DNA from: Unio delphinus
Taxonomy: Eukaryota; Mollusca; Bivalvia; Unionida; Unionidae
DNA: 64,000 nt
Direction of reading: 5' to 3'
NCBI GenBank assembly: GCA_029339505.1
Contig: JAQISU010000231.1
Coordinates: 776,001 to 840,000, forward strand
This document shows positions 40,080 through 54,109 of this stretch, in pieces. Numbering within the stretch: position 1 is the stretch's first letter; each line of letters starts with the position of its first letter. The notes under the pieces are model-generated. The model saw only the letters and a list, made by a program, of their open reading frames with translations, did no database searches and was not told where the DNA came from. The position numbers were made by a program, and so were the translations under genes.

Positions 40080-43000
40080 AATGGGATAAAAAAGTGAAAC
40101 AAATATGTGAATATAACTCTTCCAAGATACTACTAAGAACTGCCTAATTCGACGTAATAATTCGTCTATATGGAATACCAATACGTACTAAATCGAATAA
40201 ATACAAGGCGTGACCGAATAATATTGTTATTTAGCAATCACTCTTTCAATAAATATATCAGCTGTTCCAACACCTACCAACAAAGAACTATATCGGCTTG
40301 AACATTTTCACAAGAAGCACTGTCCTTGTCGGATCACGTTGACTTGTACTAACAGAACGACTAAACTTTGTAACTTTATGAACAAAACTCGACGCACTAG
40401 ATGCATTACTTATCTTACAGTGCGAACAATTGATACAAAGTATACTATTGACTAAATAACTGTTAGGAACCATGGTTATGTACATACCATTGGTAACACA
40501 TACCAGTAAGGAAATGGAGTACGACTTGGGTTACTGCTAGCATGCAGAGCTAAAGGGATGGTGTATGATTTAACTTTCTGGCAAAATGTAAAGTTAAGGA
40601 ATGGGTTATCAATAAAACAGTGTCATTAGAGTTTGTATAACATCAGTTTATTTCAGGGGTAGGTAAAATAATGTGTCGCAATTTCAGTCTCTGAGAAATA
40701 TGTGCGAAAGAAAGAAAAATAGCACATTTATCAGCTAACATAATTACGGTTTGGCATTCATTGTCTCATTGCTTCAAATTGCTGCTATACTATTTACCTA
40801 TCAGGATATATAAGTTTACTATATTTTGTCAGTTTATAGGCATTTAGCCACTATGCTGTGTTTAGCACCACACAAAAGTCATTTCTGATTATCAGCTCAT
40901 TTATTACTTTGTGTTCAATACATTGAGCTGAAACCGTCACGACAGTGGTGATGTTAAGGCATTTATTGTTTGTCCAGCGTAGATCTAAATATAATCTTTC
41001 ATCATCGGGCATATCAACCTTTCCTGCAGTATTCATTGTGCCGGAGATTAACATGCAAACGCACTCGTAAAGGGGACATTTACTGTGTCCACAAAGTAAA
41101 TATGATACTAATTAAGGTAAAAGCTAATCAGTGTTGCTCTTCTTAAATCATGTCATGATGAAACTGTATCCAGCAAAATGGAATAAAAACGAATCGAATT
41201 TTAACTTCTGCAATGTTGTTCATGATACAAGGGGTGATACAGATCTGGAAGCTCTGAGAAAACCGTATAAATGTTTTGTCACCTGGTTAACATATCGCTG
41301 ATCATGTGCCTCCAGTGTATACGTTATTCCTCTGTGATATGGTTAAAAGCTAAGGAATTATAATACATGTATATATGTTACAGAAAGTTATATATTTTTA
41401 ATTTCAATGACTGACAACAGCTATAGCAGGTACCACTATTCATACACTCATATGTACTCTGTCTGTTCATAAAATGTACATGTTCTTAACTTTAGACTAT
41501 GTTCCTTGAAAACTTGTGTTTCAAATAACTGGGTTAATATTTTGGTTATTGTTCGCTTGAGCTGACATTGCGTCTACAAACTTATCACTGGCATTTGCAA
41601 TGCGTCCAAGGATGTTGTACTGAAACTTCACTGAGTCAACGGACATCGTACTGACACTTTCTCTGCGTCCACGGGCGTCGAACAAACATTTTCGTTACGT
41701 CCACAGACGTAGTACGGACTTTCCCATCGCTTCCACTGACGTCGTATTAACATTTTTATGGAGTCCACATACGTCAGTTACGTCCACCGGTTTCGGACTG
41801 ATAAGATAGTTTTATAACTAAACACTTAATTTAACCGTATGGAAGTAGACATTGGAATGTACCATTAGCTGACCAAACTGAAGTGAGATTTTGGCCAACC
41901 CCCACCCATCCAATCCCAAAAGAGAAGAGCACCAGCACACCTATTTCCATTATATTTTGTAATTATTATTTTGATTTGTATATGTATTGTAGTATTTGAC
42001 TATGTTTTGTTTATTTATATCTGATTAGCTATGCAAGTATTTCATTGTGTAGAGAACAATGTGTAGAGAGTGTCGGAATTGTCCAGTTTACACAATGTGT
42101 TGAGAGTGTCGGAATTGTCCAGTTTACACAATGTGTAGACAGTGTCAGAATTGTGCAGTTTACACAATGTACAATTTGATACAGTAAATCTTATACAAAA
42201 ATGCAATATATTTTATTACTTCACCCAAATGAAAGTTTTCGAGCAGACAACTCACATATTTTATATTTTCCTCCGTCGGTGAAACTTTTTTTTTTACTAA
42301 AAAAACCACTAATGGTGATTGACATGGTTTAATTTTAAACTGAGCTACACTGTCAACCGTATCACGATAGAAATATTTCTCATGAATGATATCAGATATT
42401 TTTAAATTTAAAAAAATCCAACATTGCTTAACTTTAGGTTGGCGTTTCCTAGCGCAAGTAGTGTGGGTATTGCTTTCTTCACGCACAGTATTGGCGTACA
42501 ATTCACATTCATCGCTTAATCATAAATAACATTGACGTACTATTGTCCAGTATCTATTCCTGACAAATATATGCAGATTACACATTGATATAATGCTGAA
42601 CAATCTTGGTATACTCTGTCAAAGCTATGTTTCATTCAATGCAATATGCTGAGACTAATGTTTGTGTTCCGTTAGCACAAAGGAATTTTGTCGAAGTCAT
42701 TCGAATTTCTAGTCACGTCTAATTGTTTATTAAGCAGTTCTCAGTATTTTTGATATCTGGAATAACATAATAAAAGACATGTGAACAACACACAAAGTTT
42801 ATCTCTATTAAAGATTCAGTTGTTATTGCCTTGAATTCAATACACTGGAAATTTAGATACAGTGGGAACAAAGATTAGAATAAGCAAAGTTGATCACATA
42901 TACATACATTTTGGATGGAGAAGAATAATTATTAAACATACTCCACAAATTGTAATCAATTTTATAAATGTATATGGAATACAAATGCGTATATATAATA

Positions 43001-45030
43001 ATAAAAGCCATACGGATGGGGTATTTTGGGCAGCAAATGTGCATCATTATTTTGAAAATATAACTATTGGCAATATTAAATTTTTGAAGCAGTGTAAATG
43101 AAATATGTAATAATAGTTAAGGATGACGTTATGCCAATAAAACGACCCCCTATGTTCAGTGGGAATTACCGCTATTGCCGCTCGATTAAAATTATGACTC
43201 TATGGCGGTAAGGGGATTTGAATAACTTTTCCATAGTAGTATCATTATCAGATGGTAGGTGGTCAAGGGAAATCGTAATGATTGAAACTTATTTCGGGTT
43301 AACATTATTTCGACAAGGGGAATTTAACAACAGTCTATATGTTTGATGCAACGGAACTGGATATAGATAAGGAGAACTGAATATTAGTTTACATATTAAC
43401 CAGGATTTATAGCTACTCACAAACACTCACACATACTGGCTAACACCTCAACCTACTGAACAGCATTCAAAGGTTTTACCCGAGGTGTATGGGTTGGATG
43501 AAAAAGAGAAGGGTTAAATAGACACCAGACAACTCAACAACCCTTATAAAGAAACTAACATTCTCCACAAACCTTAACTTCTAGATATATTTATAGTCAG
43601 TGTGATGTGAAAAGGTATGAATGCTCACGCTTATATACTATCATAAGAACACACTCTGAAATATTGTAGTATAGGAGAGGTATGAGTTTTGCGTGTAAGG
43701 ATTAAAAGTAGATGCAAAAAAAATCCCCAAAGACAAACAAGCAAACACTTGAAACATAAAAGACAGAGCTTTAGGCAATATTGGAGGAGTATTTATGTTT
43801 AATATATATCTGTTGGCTGTACAAATGACCGTTGGATTTATCCCTCAGGCTGCTATTGGCTTTAATGTCTTTAGTGGTTATGCGTCCAGAGTTGGGCTAC
43901 ACAGATTAATCGAGCCTGAGAAGGTTAAACCAGATTCATTGCCTTCCGCCTCGAACTCCGCGTACAAGGCTCAGTGATCCGCTGTCTCTTCACGCTGCTA
44001 CTGCCTCCACTGGTTCACTTTGGACCATTTCTCACCCTTCCGATATAAATGTTAGGTTCTGTGCCTATCAGTTTTACCTGTTTTGTTTTCTGAGACTGTT
44101 GATATTATCAAATTATTCAAAAAACTGAAATTCCACAAGGAGTTGTGCTAATTGTTACGTGCTTAGGCTCGAATAAACAGTAACATAGAAAGAGTGAAAA
44201 TAATAAGCTTGTAAAAACTTAATAAACAATTTATTGAGCACAAATATTTTCCAGAAAAGAAAAATAAACTTAATGGTTTTAAGAATCAATCCCAAAATTA
44301 ATCCAAAAATAATTCAAAATATAATCCACTAGTGAAATTGCAAACGTCCTTGTAATAAAATCTCCTAATAATTCCCAGTTCGAATCTTGGTGAAGCATCG
44401 AAGATGGAAGACGATGTCACGTGATGAAGTCAGTTCTGGTCTTATGAAATTCGATGAGCACAATTGTTTTCCAGATAAATAACAAAATAAATCCTCTTAA
44501 TCCAAACGAATTGAAATAATTGCCAGTACAAGGTAATTCAAAATAACTCAAAACAATACAACTTAATATTCTAACAGCCAACTTCTACTAAATAGTTCGC
44601 TCCAAAACATAATTTATATACCTGTTTTTACGTAAACAAGGAAGGGGTCACATGATCTTCTAGAATCTTTAGAAAAAAATTACGTTAAAAAAATCTCGTG
44701 CACACCGTATGACCCAGATGAGAATCAGTTATTTTTTACTCTCAAGAACTAAAAATATAAAGATGTTTATAACAAAGCTCCATAATGTTCTTGGAATCAA
44801 CCAATCATTTTAAAAGCTTATTTACAACTCTGAAGCCAGGTCAGAAATGAGGCCAACATCTGGTGTTTACAGGTCATCCCACTATTTAAAAAATATCTCC
44901 GAATGAATGAATTTTATACTTAAAATGTCAAATTTGAATCTGACAAACAAACAATTAAAATAAAAATAAATGACTTAAATCAAATATACGTAACATAATA
45001 TAATTGGCGTAAATACATATCTTCACTGCC
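40080..45030. other. Host intergenic DNA with minor repeats
   Basis: No gene seen. Includes a degenerate CGTCCAC-GACGTCGTAC repeat (41570-41805, about 40-bp spacing) and a 36-bp repeat in three copies (42050-42170, GAGTGTCGGAATTGTCCAGT). Confidence 0.55.
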
Positions 45031-45034
45031 TTGG

Positions 45035-45445
45035 TCGGTTTGTAGTGTTTCTGCTTTTTATTCACTGTTGATTTACAGGGTATTATACGAATCTACAAAT
45101 AATATCGTTGCACAAACTGCCGTATGTATCGGTCTTAAATTGCCATGTGCCTGCAAATAGAGGTGAGATCCACTTAATTCTTCTGAGCAAAGTTAGTTTC
45201 AAAGAGTCTGGCACACAATGTTTGACCATCCAGCGGAACTTTTACCTTGGAAACGTTGAGATATTGTAACTGGAAAGGGCATAATTGCTGCAGATTTGAA
45301 GAACAAACCTTATGGGAGCTGAACCTGGAAAACATGAGTCCAGAAGTAATGGTTAATGTTTCAATTTCAACTCGTCGCATTGACTACTTGGTTGTATTTC
45401 GGTGAAGAGCTTGATTGATGCTGTGTCCTTCTATAGCTAAGACTT
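45035..45445 (-). pseudogene. Decayed Polinton major capsid protein fragment
   Basis: The minus-strand reading RRVEIETLTITSG aligns with RRVEVKTFTIAAG of the intact capsid protein at 16587-17915, and LQYLNVSKVKVPLDGQ with FKHYNVSKIEVSRDGK. Further down, ILFVDSYNTL then INSE matches the C-terminal ILYAEFDNTI-EINSL. There are in-frame stops (before MRRVE and within the C-terminal match), and the part between is shortened. It is a different and much older copy than the element at 1896-22603. Confidence 0.82.
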
Positions 45446-45884
45446 ACACGAAACGTATTCTCAGTCCTTTTGTTTTAACTTTTGTTTTGACTTCATTTTG
45501 GCGTCTAATTTCAATTCTTTACTTATTAAAAGAATGCTGACATCCTTATTTTGACAAGGTCTTTCATTTCTTGTCAAAACGGAATAGCTCAAAATGTCAC
45601 CAAGGGCGGCAAAACCGAAGAAAAAGATAATTGAGGAGAAAGGTCATATATATAAGAAAATAAATATTAATAGGCACAAATCCAAGATATGTTTTGAGTT
45701 CCTGTTCTGCCTTACTCGTTATTCAGTACAAGGGTACGACCTTGTTGGCAGCAGGAGAGGACGAAGGAGTGTAAGTCCCTTTCAAAAATGGATTTTCATT
45801 TCATCGGATTTGGAAACGCTTGTTTTAAATAAGCTTTACATTGCATAATCAATAACAGAGAAGATTAAAACGATGAAGAAATGC

Positions 45885-46300
45885 AGCAGCTGTCGATGAA
45901 ACGACGACAGGTCAAGTACATTCACGTATTTTTCGCTCGGTAATTTTAATAACACGACATAATGTGCTTGAGACTAGTCATGTGATGCCATGGGAGCATT
46001 TTAATTCAAACTTGAGCGACGTAAATAATGCTAGAGTTGTCGTACTTTGATGTACTTGATGTGAAAACTAACTTCTTCTTTCTCTTATCCTAACATATCA
46101 TCGATGATGATCAGAAGCGGTTGATTTGAAACAGAAATGATCATACCGTCTTCGCGAGAAATCAATTAAATGGATTTTTCATTGAGTTCAGTAACGGGTC
46201 TTCGTCTCACCGCACAATACGTTGTGAAGGAGGATTAACAAGTAATATGTCTTCAATCAAACATTTGACAAATTGATTTCCCCAGAGCCACTCAGTTCAG
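45885..46300 (-). pseudogene. Decayed Polinton packaging ATPase fragment
   Basis: Minus-strand readings: NQFVKCLIED and PPSQRIV match FVKRLIEH and PPQRIV of the intact ATPase; LLIIIDDMLG (46120-46087) matches the Walker B region VIFDDMLG; SQAHYVVLLKLPSEKYVNVL matches the HYVVLFKSPRDKSQ block. Stops and frame changes lie between them. The order and orientation fit the capsid fragment downstream. Confidence 0.82.
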
Positions 46301-47580
46301 AAAGGGAAATGTTAAGTGGATGGCGATGATAGAACGCCTACACCTTTAAAAACCTGATATTTTGCCTATCAGTTTGAGAATAAGGCATGCATCGATAAAT
46401 CTAGAGTAGCGTTGGAGACTATCACAGGGGACATATGACATTTTATATTGAAAAAACAAACACGTTCAATGTCTTTTTCATAGTACTTTTTAAAATTACA
46501 AAAGCGTTTTAAATTTTCTTTCTTTTCGTGAGTGTAAGGCACAAACGCCTTCGTATATTCAATGACCCTTTATTTTCAAACGTCGAATCCGAACTGATTA
46601 CAGTTGTTTTGTATGTCTATATTTATTGTAATTCTTGGTACATGATTGTGTCTATATTATTTACAAAATTTGCATTCAGATATAATTTTAGAGGATATAT
46701 CATTTAAATTATAAAGTGCTCGATGACTTTTGTTCTAAAACAATACTTTAGGATTATTGATTACTTATTCAGAGCCATTCTAGATGATTGAATGGGAAGA
46801 TTCGATTCCTTTGAACCTGTGATATGACTTGTATAATTTATTTTGGGATTGAATTCCCAGTACTGAAAGAGTCTATAATACTTTGACTTATAACTTAGAT
46901 AAATAAATTCGTTTTTGATTTTACTACACTTGTTGGTGTCGCTTATTCTGTTAAACAGACGAAGACATGGAGTCGTACCATTAGTTACACACACCTTTAT
47001 GTAAGCATGAACGGGTGATAAAGAACGATGAATCCCTTCTTCACACCAGAGTCATATGGAATTACTCACTAACTGGAGAATGAACGTTCCATAAAATGAT
47101 ATCTTCATGTAGAAAGTTTCTACGAGTTGTCGTCAGGAACCGAGAGTTTTCCATACGAGTTAATGTAATCGTATAATGGAGACTATATCAAATGTTCATG
47201 TCAGCTGAAACATAATGTTCCTTTTCTGGAAGTTGAACTCCACAACATAAATAATGTGCCTTGTGTCGTTGGCCTATTTATACAAATCATGATCGAGGAA
47301 AATTATTTGGGATTGAGTTCTGGTAAATATGTTAGCCATTTTCTCTTTGAACGTGTTTAACCACTGTCCAAATTGATAACAGTCAGTAAACGGTCTAGAA
47401 CCGCGCATTCGCATACTCTTTTTTATGATCCTCTATAAGACGGAGATTAATTGACACGCAGTTGAAAATGACGATGACATGGAGTTTGGCAATGTGACTA
47501 CAACACGTCCTATATTTGAATACAGTTGTGTGGCATCGCCAATGTTGCAAGGGAACAGCATCACGATCATCGCAAGGCAC
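46301..47580. other. Unassigned interior of the old Polinton relic
   Basis: By position it should derive from genes between ATPase and PolB of the decayed element, but I could not match any stretch to the intact copy on either strand. Confidence 0.4.
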
Positions 47581-47581
47581 A

Positions 47582-48420
47582 TCATTCAATTTTGAATATG
47601 AGTACATAACAATTGCGTCTGTAGTTTGATATCCAGATCCCTGGATGGATATCTCGGAACGATATTGAGATCAGAAAGCAACTCTTCTTTCTCGTTGACG
47701 ATCTGATATATTTTTGCAAGGGCTGACTGATAGCTTGGAAATCAGAAAAGCGCAGAATCTTGTGTGGTTCGATGGCTTTGATACAAAATTCATGATCTTG
47801 AACTGATTTCAAAACGTCATTCGGCACGTGTCAGTCCTTTCACTTTGCTTTCGTTTAAAGTTGTCCTCTGTTCTCTCGGTACCTTAATTGTAAGAACGCG
47901 ACCGGCAAAACTCAGATTAGTGTATTCGTTCGTTGTGTAAAGCTTCTAAACGTTGGTCTTTAATTTGAACATCCGTTCATTGTACAAGGAACTATAGGTG
48001 TCAAAGTAGAGGATGCGGTTCCAACACCCAGTACAATTTTAAACAGGCTTTCCCTGATACGTAAGCGACATTAATGATATTTTTAACCTCTTTCCATGTA
48101 GCAAACTCTTTGACCTATTTGTAATTCACCAATATCAAATTATTAATATGATGTAGGCTTGTTAATGTGTTTTCTTTTATTGTCGAAGAGGTGGAAGTAT
48201 TAAATTGGATACACTACGTACTTGGTCGTAAGCTTGACGCTCGTTTTGCTTCGTTCATTTCCAAGTGTTCTAAGTCGATGCCTTCTATAGACCGGTAACA
48301 TGTCATGATTTGGTATATTACCTCTGTTACAGGACACCAGGAGGAACAGCCCCTCGCTTCTGGTTTCATTCTGAGAAACTCGTTGACGTAACATGAAAAC
48401 ATCAAACAGACGTCTCGTTA
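47582..48420 (-). pseudogene. Decayed Polinton DNA polymerase B fragment
   Basis: Minus-strand readings, in order: YVNEFLRMKPEARG, SSWC and EGIDLEHLEMNEAKRAS (48420-48220) match the region before palm motif B of the intact polymerase (YVDAFLKLKQEASG, SSWC-like, EGITLDHIEKNEGRRS). KLYWVLE and, in another frame, LYFDTYSS (about 48045-47980) match motif C with the second Asp changed to Tyr. KVKGLT and then EPHKILRFSDFQAISQPLQK (47860-47720) match the C-terminus. Many stops and shifts; the exonuclease half is absent. Confidence 0.85.
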
Positions 48421-48737
48421 CACTGGTCTACAATATTTTTAGAAGTTGTCTGCCTCAGAAAAAAAAATAAACTGTTTTTTTTATGGTTGTGCTGTATTCA
48501 AATATGACAGATAAAACAACTGGTGGCTTCCTTTTTCCATGATATGTTTATATTTTATATTTTATGTGAAATAATAATATGCATATAGTAGATGTATAAT
48601 CATAAATTATTAACCACGGTCTTGTCACGTGTTTATGATTACTTAAAATGATAATATTGCACATGTACTGTTTATGTACAACTTTAAAAACAGCAAAAGG
48701 GTTATATAAATAAAATATATTATGATGCAAAATACTA

Positions 48738-49930
48738 TTATGTGTATAAAATGACATAGTTTATTTCTTGATCAGCGTCTACTCGGCGCTTCTTGATTTG
48801 TCTCATGTATTCATTAAATGGAGCATACCTTTTTACTGTCCAGCAATAGTTTGCAAGCATTGATGGGATGCATATGCCCCGAGAGCGTTTCTCCATTGTT
48901 ACAATGCCGTGGTGAAATTGCTCGATGAGCTTGTCGCTCATTGCTTTGCATTTTGGTGCAAATAAAATCTAGATGAGAGTGCAATACACGTATCTTTTGT
49001 GACATGTTGCAACCACTGACTTTTTATGCCTTGTGGACTTTTTCTACCAACTCCCTATCATTGTTTGCCTCGTTATTTCGGAGAAAATTTGCTGCCACTA
49101 ACTGGAAGACTTTCCATGCCGTCTTTTCCTTGCCACGCTTTGCACGGTCAAATGCATCATCTCAAAGACGTTCAAGAATCTGAGGACCAACAAAGACACA
49201 TTCATTTATCTTATCTCCACTTAACCATGGAAATGCAACACGAAGTACTTGAAAGCTGCTTGTGTTTTGTCCATGGCCTTGAAAAAGTGCCTCATCTGAC
49301 CTAGCTTGATGTGTTAGGATGGTAAAAAAAGTATTCCTTGATTTACAAGTGGTGGATGCTGAACACATTTCATGCCGGGCTTCAATGTGAGTGACCAATC
49401 TCTCTTAATGTAGTGGGAATCTCTCGTACGACTATCCCATTCGCAGGGAAAACAGCAGTACTTTGTGTATTCAGTCTGCAGACCAAGCAAGAAAGCATGC
49501 ATCTTCAAATCGCCACAAACCTGATGCAATTGTTGATCATAGTGTATGCGCCACAAAAGTTGTTTCATGTTTTCATTGGTTTCCTTAATATGGACTGCAT
49601 GACCAACTGGAATTGACGGTAAACCATTGCCATTATGCAGCAAAACAAATATAAGACTCGTCTTCGACGAATCAATTAACAGCATCTAGATCATGAACGA
49701 TGCTGAGGGCTGCCATCACACCATTGTTGTTGTTGCAGGCTACAAGATCACCTTCTATAAAGAAGAATGGAACAAGATCCATTTGACAGTTACGGAACAT
49801 GGAAACCCTAACATCATTTGATCGTGCACTGCGTGGCAAGGAAAGACGGCATGGAAAGCCTTCCAGCTAGTGACAACAAATGTTCTCGGAAACAGCAAGG
49901 CCTCCACAAGGCATACAGAAGAATTTGGAC
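48738..49930 (-). pseudogene. Relic of an unnamed multi-copy transposon-type protein
   Basis: Minus-strand readings include LIFVLLHNGNGLPSIPVGHA, CGDLKMHAFLLGLQTEYTKY, CCFPCEWDSR, INECVFVGPQILERL, VLHSHLDF and EQFHHGIVTMEKR with MLANYCWTVKR. I recognise this order from a protein family present in many copies in animal genomes, which I cannot name. Several frames and stops show decay. It lies immediately upstream of the decayed PolB. It might be a gene once carried by that element or a separate insertion. Confidence 0.72.
49812..49918 (+). repeat. Inverted partial copy of 49025-49162
   Basis: The reverse complement of this stretch repeats, with substitutions and small gaps, the segment 49025-49162 (ATGCCTTGTGGA, AACTGGAAGACTTTCCATGCC, TTGCCACGC-TGCACG). 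The transposon-type relic therefore contains an inverted duplication of about 110-135 bp. Confidence 0.78.
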
Positions 49931-49989
49931 CAATATATGTCACTAACGATGCATTGTTGGCATTATCATCTAGATTTATTTCCACCGTA

Positions 49990-52900
49990 ATGCGGAGCAG
50001 TGAGTGACGAGCTCGGAATTTTTTTTACCAGGACATTGCAACAATGGAGAATCGCTATCAGGGCAAATGCAGCCTATCAATACTTGCAGACCATTAATGG
50101 ACAGGGAAACGAGATGCTTAATTTAATGAATGCAAGAGATAAGTCGAATAGACACTGAATAATGACTATGTTCTAATAGATACATAATAATTGTTTGCCT
50201 TTTGTTTCATACGACATTTTATTAATTTTTGCCAGTTTTTTGAATGTGTTGCATAAACAGAACATATGGAATATTATGTAAAACTACCATAAACACATGA
50301 CACGGCCATAAACACATGAAACTACCATAAACACATGACACGACCAAGTTTTTATGATAAAGACTCTAATATCTACACAATAAACTTTGATGTAAAATAT
50401 AAACAATTGTTATTTTTTATTTCAGCATTTCAAAATCCATAATAGATAGCACGTTTTATATCTGAAGCAGACGGCTTATAAAAATAATTGTAGACCAGTG
50501 TAGTTGTTTTCCAGTTTTTCGATGGTGTTTAAATATATATATTTAATTGGTGTGTCAATCCAAGTTCCTACTTCGCTCTTTGGATACGATAAGGAGACAA
50601 CTCAAAACAAATTTAAATTTAAACCGTGTTGCAGATTTTATTGTCTTTTAATTATTATTAAATATTTTCGAAACATGTAAGAAATCTTCAACACTAGCCA
50701 AATGTTAGGGAAACAAATTTGCTTATTCTTGATGCCTTTCATGCAATTATAAAAAAATAATAAACACATTGTCTCTACATTGGCACATACGGGACTCAGA
50801 TCACAATTATCTTTCCTATATAGTATTTACGTTTGTTTCTCAGTGCTCAACGTTCCAGTGTCCGAACCCTAAAAATCACATGTTAATCTAAAGTAACCTC
50901 AAATATCAAATCATGGTGAATTTCGTGTTCATAGTTTATTCGGCACCGTTTAAGACTGTGAACTGTAAACAAAACAGTCACATATTTCACTTCCGGGTCA
51001 GCATCATTACCCACAGAATACAGTGATATACACAGACAGGAATAAACAATCACTATTAAATCAACACCAAAAATGCCTAAATCTACAATTGTATCATCAC
51101 ATAAATGAGAGAGAAAAACCGTTTCTTAGACAACATTCCAGAAGTAATATTTATGGCCTGAGTCGATATATTTCAAAAACACATTGACAGATATTTAGAT
51201 AGTGTCATATCTTTCTTTGACTGTCTTTGTGCTTGACTAATCTTTGATCCTGTTTAATCGCATAGCATATCAAGAATACACCAGTCAACTTTCTATTCCT
51301 GGCTTGAAACCATATGCATCGTTATGTGCTATTCTTTGATTGGGTTTATAATTAACATGTCAGTCACCAACGGGAATTGCAGATTTGGATGCTCCTTACG
51401 CAGTCAAATGTTGTGATTGCTTCCCTCGCAAAAACTATTTTTTTTTTCATTTACTGAATAACTAATTTTTTCATTCACTGAATAAAAGTACTATGTTTAA
51501 AAAATATAATTACTATGGTCATTAAATATAATTACTATGTTCATTTTAGTCTCTTAAAATTAGCGTTGTCAAGGAGAACACGTGTAATGATGGAATGAAA
51601 AATTTTCACAAGTAAGACATTGGCAAATATCTTATTACAACAGACAGTATTATCTTATTAAAGGGCGATATATGTGCCTCATCAGACAATTATATCATTA
51701 AAGAATGACCGTTATGCCCCATCAGACTGTCATCTCCTTAAAGGTGATAGATAACCCGCATCACACTATCATCTCATAAACGGACTGTATGTATACCATA
51801 TCACACTGTTATCTCATTAAAGGCTGATAGATAAGCGACACCACACAATTATCTCTTGAAAGGGTGAAAGTTGCACCGCATCACGTGAGAACAAAACACA
51901 ACCGTCCCCGAATACTTGCCTCTCTCAAGAAACATTTTTGTTAATGAATCAACAATCTTTGCAACAAAAATAAATTCAAGTGAGGGATAGAGCTTCCAAT
52001 TCATTTGTGATATAATGTAAATGTGAAGACAAATACAGTTTAAGTACATAAAACAAATTCACATATTGAAAAGAAATACGTGAATGCGTCGGCAAAGGTT
52101 CATCAGATACCAAAATAATGTCCCGGATAGGCTAAATTTTCCAAAGGGAATTAATACACTTTAAGATATAAAAAATAAGATTGTTCTTAATTATTTTAAA
52201 TTGAATGATTTTATGCATTGATTGAACATGTTGTAACGACTCTATGGTCCTTAACTAAGTAACAGGAAAAACAAAGCCAGCAAGTTTAATAAAATTCAAA
52301 AATAATTTATTCTGCGAGAATAAAAGTGAAAATGTAAAAGGAACGTGCAGAATTGTGAATTAAATCCAATATAATTCTACAAGTTTTGACAGAAGTAAAA
52401 CAGTATAGAGTCCTCAGATTGAATTCCAGTGCTGAATGTGCCGAGGTGTCGATGGTCATGGATGAGATGATGTGCCAACAGTCTTTATGTGTCACAATGA
52501 CATAATCCAGAATGTAGTTGAATGAATTTAAATGCTAAATAGTCACTTTGCAATTCCAGTGAATACTTTTTGAATATATGATTTAACTCAAATTATATCG
52601 GAAAAGAGCTGAACGTAAAGAAGGATAGATTAATTTTCTATGTGCTGCAGAGTCATATTAAAACCCCAGACACAAAATAAAGATCAGGACGTGAGTCATT
52701 TTCTCCATCAAATTTGTAAACATCTCTTCAAGAAACTCTAAGGCTAGACTTTAAACTCGAATATCAGTAAAGAAGTTATTTAAGATTTATTAACAGGATA
52801 AGAAGTAGGTATATGTCACTCATATTCTTACAGAACTATTTACTGGAATCGTTTCGCTGTCCTTAATCTATCGTGAAATTGAAAATTTTTTTTTCAAGAC

Positions 52901-53060
52901 AATCATGTACAATCAAACTTACAGATGAGACTCACCCTAACAATAGGATCAGCATTTTGCAAACGTGTGGGAATTAACAATAATATTGATACTTAATGTT
53001 TCTTAAAATCAGGCTTTGGTACCATAAAACAGACCTGATGTCGTAATTCAAAACTTAGGT
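49990..53060. other. Host intergenic DNA with minor repeats
   Basis: No gene seen. Includes CATAAACACATGA repeats (50285-50345) and a degenerate repeat of about 41 bp (51650-51890, ATCTCATTAAAGG-TGATAGAT...CATCACAC). Confidence 0.55.
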
Positions 53061-53074
53061 CTACATCACAAGAT

Positions 53075-53269
<195 letters not shown>

Positions 53270-54105
53270 TAACTTAACATACCGTTTTGCACCAAACAAA
53301 TGGCCAATTCATTTTCCATGTCGAATAAAACGGCACTTTGAACGACCGTCATGTTCATTTAAAGTGTGAATGGATTGGATTGATACTTTCATAATATCTT
53401 AAATTGTTTGCTCCTCTGCAATGTTTTAGAAATATGTGCGATGCACTCTTCCATGTTATGCATATTAACGCTGTTGATGCGATTTACATATGCTACTATA
53501 TTAGACTACGCTCAGACAACTTCGCAAATAATAGAAAATGCACCTCTTAAATATTACAGTAGACATCATCTACCTTGTTTGTCAAAAACAATGACGTGCT
53601 CTTCGCGCGCCATAATAGCATCTATTAAGTGCGAATCGATTGATATGACTCATTTTCCTCCAAACATTGGCGAGTTTCTTTTTATAAATCGTGAATTCGC
53701 CGCACATTGTGTTTATTGGCTTTGTATAGATAAATCCATTAAGGTAGGATAATGTTTTTGACAAGGTGTTATTGTAAATAGCTTACGCAGCTTACAGTGA
53801 TTGAGATGTCTGCCATTTTCCAACAGCTTTCTCGATAAAGAATTTCTATGACATTTAAAGAGGTTTTTAGATAGATACAACCCTGCATATGTCAGCATAT
53901 GTTACTCTTTGTACAGTCAGCGTAACTTTGTACACCATCCACCACCTAGTCGTGTATAAAAACACCTAAAACCACTCTTGGCCTTACAAACGTTGCATTA
54001 TAGTTCAAATCATATTATTTTCGCATCAACATTATTATTTTGCAGATGTTCCCTAATCATATTTGTCAAAGTCGGAATAGTGATTTGAAGAAACCGTATG
54101 TACGT
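53270..54105. other. Host intergenic DNA
   Basis: A 114-aa plus frame at 53408-53752 has no recognisable feature, and overlapping minus frames exist; I do not call a gene. Confidence 0.5.
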
Positions 54106-54109
54106 TAAG

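Noticed and set aside
49026..49616. Plus-strand frames of 67-92 aa
   Set aside because: They are antisense to the transposon-type relic recognised on the minus strand.
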